From Stenotrophomonas cyclobalanopsidis (GTDB taxonomy: Bacteria; Pseudomonadota; Gammaproteobacteria; Xanthomonadales; Xanthomonadaceae): a stretch of 42,670 nucleotides of DNA. Of this stretch, positions 41,200 to 42,670 are shown in pieces. The translations under genes were made by a program, and so were the position numbers. The notes beneath the pieces were generated by a model that worked only from the letters and a program-made list of their open reading frames with translations, did no database searches and was not told the origin of the DNA. Position 1 is the stretch's first letter; every line of letters begins with the position of its first letter. Location of the stretch: positions 1 through 42,670 of the forward strand of contig NZ_VYKI01000031.1 of NCBI RefSeq assembly GCF_008710035.1, in the 5' to 3' direction.

Positions 41200-42444
41200 A
41201 TGAGTGAGATCGAAGCGCAGGCACGTGCCTGCCGTGACGCGGCCCAGGTGGTCGCTGGCCTGGACAGCGCCGCACGCGGCAGGCTGCTGCAGGCCATGGC
41301 CCAGGCGCTGGAAATGAACGCCGGCCTGATCCTGGCCGGCAATGCCCGTGACCTGGCGGCGGCGCGCGAGAAGGGCGTCGGCAGTGCGATGCTCGACCGC
41401 CTGGCATTGGACCCGGCGCGCCTGTTCGCGATGGCCGAGGCCGTGCGCGAAGTGGCCGCACTGCCGGACCCGGTGGGGCAGGTGACCCGCGACGACGTGC
41501 GCCCCAACGGCATCCGCGTACAGAAAGTACGCGTGCCGCTGGGCGTGATCGCGATGATCTACGAAGCGCGGCCGAACGTGACCGCCGAAGCGGCGGCGCT
41601 GTGCCTGAAGGCCGGCAACGGCGTGATCCTGCGCGGCGGCTCGGAGGCGATCCATTCCAACACCGCCATCGCCCAGGCACTGGCCGCGGCGATGCAGGCC
41701 AACGGCGTGCCGCCGGCCGCGGTGACCGTGCTGACCGACCTGCGTCGCGAGGCCATGCTGGAGCTGCTGCAGCTGCACAAGCTGATCGACCTGGCCATTC
41801 CGCGTGGTGGCGAAGGGCTGATCCGTTTCGTCGCCGAGCATGCACGCGTGCCGGTGATCAAACACTACAAGGGTGTCTGCCACTTGTTCGTGGATGCCAG
41901 CGCCGACCTGGACAAGGCCATCGGCCTGCTGGTGGATGGCAAGTGCAGCCGCCCGGCGGCCTGCAATTCGCTGGAAACGCTGCTGGTGCATCGCGACGTT
42001 GCCGATGCATTCCTGCCGCGTGCCGCACAGGCGCTGGGCGAACGTGGCGTGCAGCTGCGCGCCGACGAACGCGCGCAGCCGCTGCTGCCGGGCAGCACGG
42101 CGGCCACCGATGAGGATTACGCGGCCGAGTTTCTCGATCTGGTGCTGGCGGTGCGCGTGGTCGACGATCTCGATGCCGCCATCGCGCATATCCGCACCTA
42201 CACCTCCGACCATACCGAAGTGATCGCTACCGAGCACACGGCCAATGCCGAGCGCTTCGTCAACGCACTGCGCTCGGCGGTGGTGATGGTCAACGCCTCC
42301 TCGCGCTTCTCCGATGGCGGCCAGCTGGGCCTCGGCAGCGAGATCGGCATTTCCACCACGCGGCTGCATGCGTATGGACCGATGGGGCTGGAAGCGCTGA
42401 CGGTCGAACGTTTCGTGGTGCGCGGCGAAGGCCAGACCCGGTAG
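41200..42444 (+). CDS. proA: Glutamate-5-semialdehyde dehydrogenase
   Basis: ProA reduces glutamyl phosphate to glutamate semialdehyde with NADPH. The aldehyde dehydrogenase fold shows VRVPLGVIAMIYEARPNVTA, LRGGSEAIHSN, and the catalytic Cys255 in RPAACNSLETLLVH. The ending GLGSEIGISTTRLHAYGPMG is typical. ATG 41200 is preferred because a GCAGGA site precedes it and the N-terminus then lines up with E. coli ProA. ATG 41176, overlapping proB, would add eight residues. It is the last gene of the arg-pro cluster. Confidence 0.95.
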   Translation: MSEIEAQARACRDAAQVVAGLDSAARGRLLQAMAQALEMNAGLILAGNARDLAAAREKGVGSAMLDRLALDPARLFAMAEAVREVAALPDPVGQVTRDDVRPNGIRVQKVRVPLGVIAMIYEARPNVTAEAAALCLKAGNGVILRGGSEAIHSNTAIAQALAAAMQANGVPPAAVTVLTDLRREAMLELLQLHKLIDLAIPRGGEGLIRFVAEHARVPVIKHYKGVCHLFVDASADLDKAIGLLVDGKCSRPAACNSLETLLVHRDVADAFLPRAAQALGERGVQLRADERAQPLLPGSTAATDEDYAAEFLDLVLAVRVVDDLDAAIAHIRTYTSDHTEVIATEHTANAERFVNALRSAVVMVNASSRFSDGGQLGLGSEIGISTTRLHAYGPMGLEALTVERFVVRGEGQTR

Positions 42445-42455
42445 GGGGTTGTCTT

Positions 42456-42535
42456 GCAGGGCTTGCAGCCCTGCACCTGCTTTGAATCAACGTCAACGTC
42501 AACGTCAAACGCGCGCATTCCGTGGGTTGGCGGGG
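42456..42535 (-). repeat. Dispersed element with hexamer tract, right copy
   Basis: This is an inverted copy of the element at 82-167. The 25-base block (42456-42480) and the 21-base block (42515-42535) are exact reverse complements of the left copy. The hexamer between them is TTGACG (minus strand) repeated three times (42491-42508) instead of TTGCCG. It starts 11 bases after the proA stop. Confidence 0.7.
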
Positions 42536-42604
42536 TGGGTCCGGTTGAGGGGGACGCTGCAAGTCCCCCTCCGGGGCCCGGCCCAGCCGCTGGCGGCTGT
42601 GCGT

Positions 42605-42645
42605 TCGGGCGCTTGCGAAGCAGTGCTTCGCAAGCAAAGCGCCCT
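42605..42645. terminator. Long hairpin at the right end
   Basis: TTGCGAAGC and GCTTCGCAA form a 9-bp stem around AGT, and the outer GGGCGC/GCGCCC arms extend it with a GCAAA bulge on one side. It lacks a clear U-tract, so it could be a weak terminator or another palindromic repeat. No gene is visible between it and the window end. Confidence 0.45.
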
Positions 42646-42670
42646 CACCCATGTAAGCTCGGTCGCCGCA

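Noticed and set aside
39875..41845. 656-codon minus-strand open frame opposite proB and proA
   Set aside because: No recognisable motif, and it spans three well-supported plus-strand genes.

Overview
The window is high-GC chromosomal DNA from a Xanthomonadaceae gammaproteobacterium, most likely Stenotrophomonas (S. maltophilia group). Three things support this. The arginine genes encode an N-acetylornithine carbamoyltransferase and a fused N-acetylglutamate synthase/kinase, both typical of xanthomonads. Many gene junctions carry short GTAG-headed palindromes of the SMAG/REP type described for S. maltophilia. The gene content also looks like an ordinary xanthomonad core chromosome. I see no phage, integrase, insertion sequence, CRISPR array, rRNA or tRNA.

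Layout. 1-178: intergenic repeat. 179-2625 (minus): queG-xseA. 2649-10252 (plus): nnr-tsaE-amiC-mutL, then a DUF1684 lipoprotein and a TraB/GumN protein. 10403-12819 (minus): phaR, then gluQ-phaB. 12911-13777 (plus): htpX. 14050-14877 (minus): suhB. 14998-18182 (plus): trmJ and a GGDEF/EAL sensor protein. 18214-19254 (minus) and 19351-19917 (plus): divergent epmB and efp, the EF-P modification enzyme beside its substrate. 20083-23576 (plus): an MTA/SAH-type deaminase, ubiG, gph and a squalene/phytoene-synthase-like gene. 23665-26115 (minus): yidD, a dihydroorotase and an M23 peptidase. 26387-27625 (plus): a DksA-family protein with a very long histone-H1-like N-terminus. 27767-30894 (minus): cysS, sufE and an MFS transporter. 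31082-31645: a small secreted protein. 31719-42444 (plus): a long arginine/proline cluster argF'-argG-argE-argB-GNAT-argC-argH-YciI-like-proB-proA. 42445-42670: a second, inverted copy of the left-end repeat and a strong hairpin.

Most interesting signal. The 338-base gap before argF' appears to hold a complete ribosome-mediated transcription attenuator. It has a good -10 box, an apparently leaderless 33-codon ORF with Arg codons at three of four consecutive positions (22-25), a strong intrinsic terminator, and mutually exclusive RNA pairings. A ribosome stalled on the Arg codons would be expected to disrupt the first pairing and release the antiterminator. I infer that arginine (Arg-tRNA) supply controls the arg-pro cluster by attenuation.

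Other notable points: a DksA homologue that keeps only one of the four zinc cysteines and is fused to about 260 residues of Lys/Ala/Pro repeats; overlapping divergent promoters that look leaderless for queG and nnr; a dihydroorotase with Gln in place of the first His of the metal motif; palindromes next to phaR; and inverted hexamer-repeat elements near both ends of the window.
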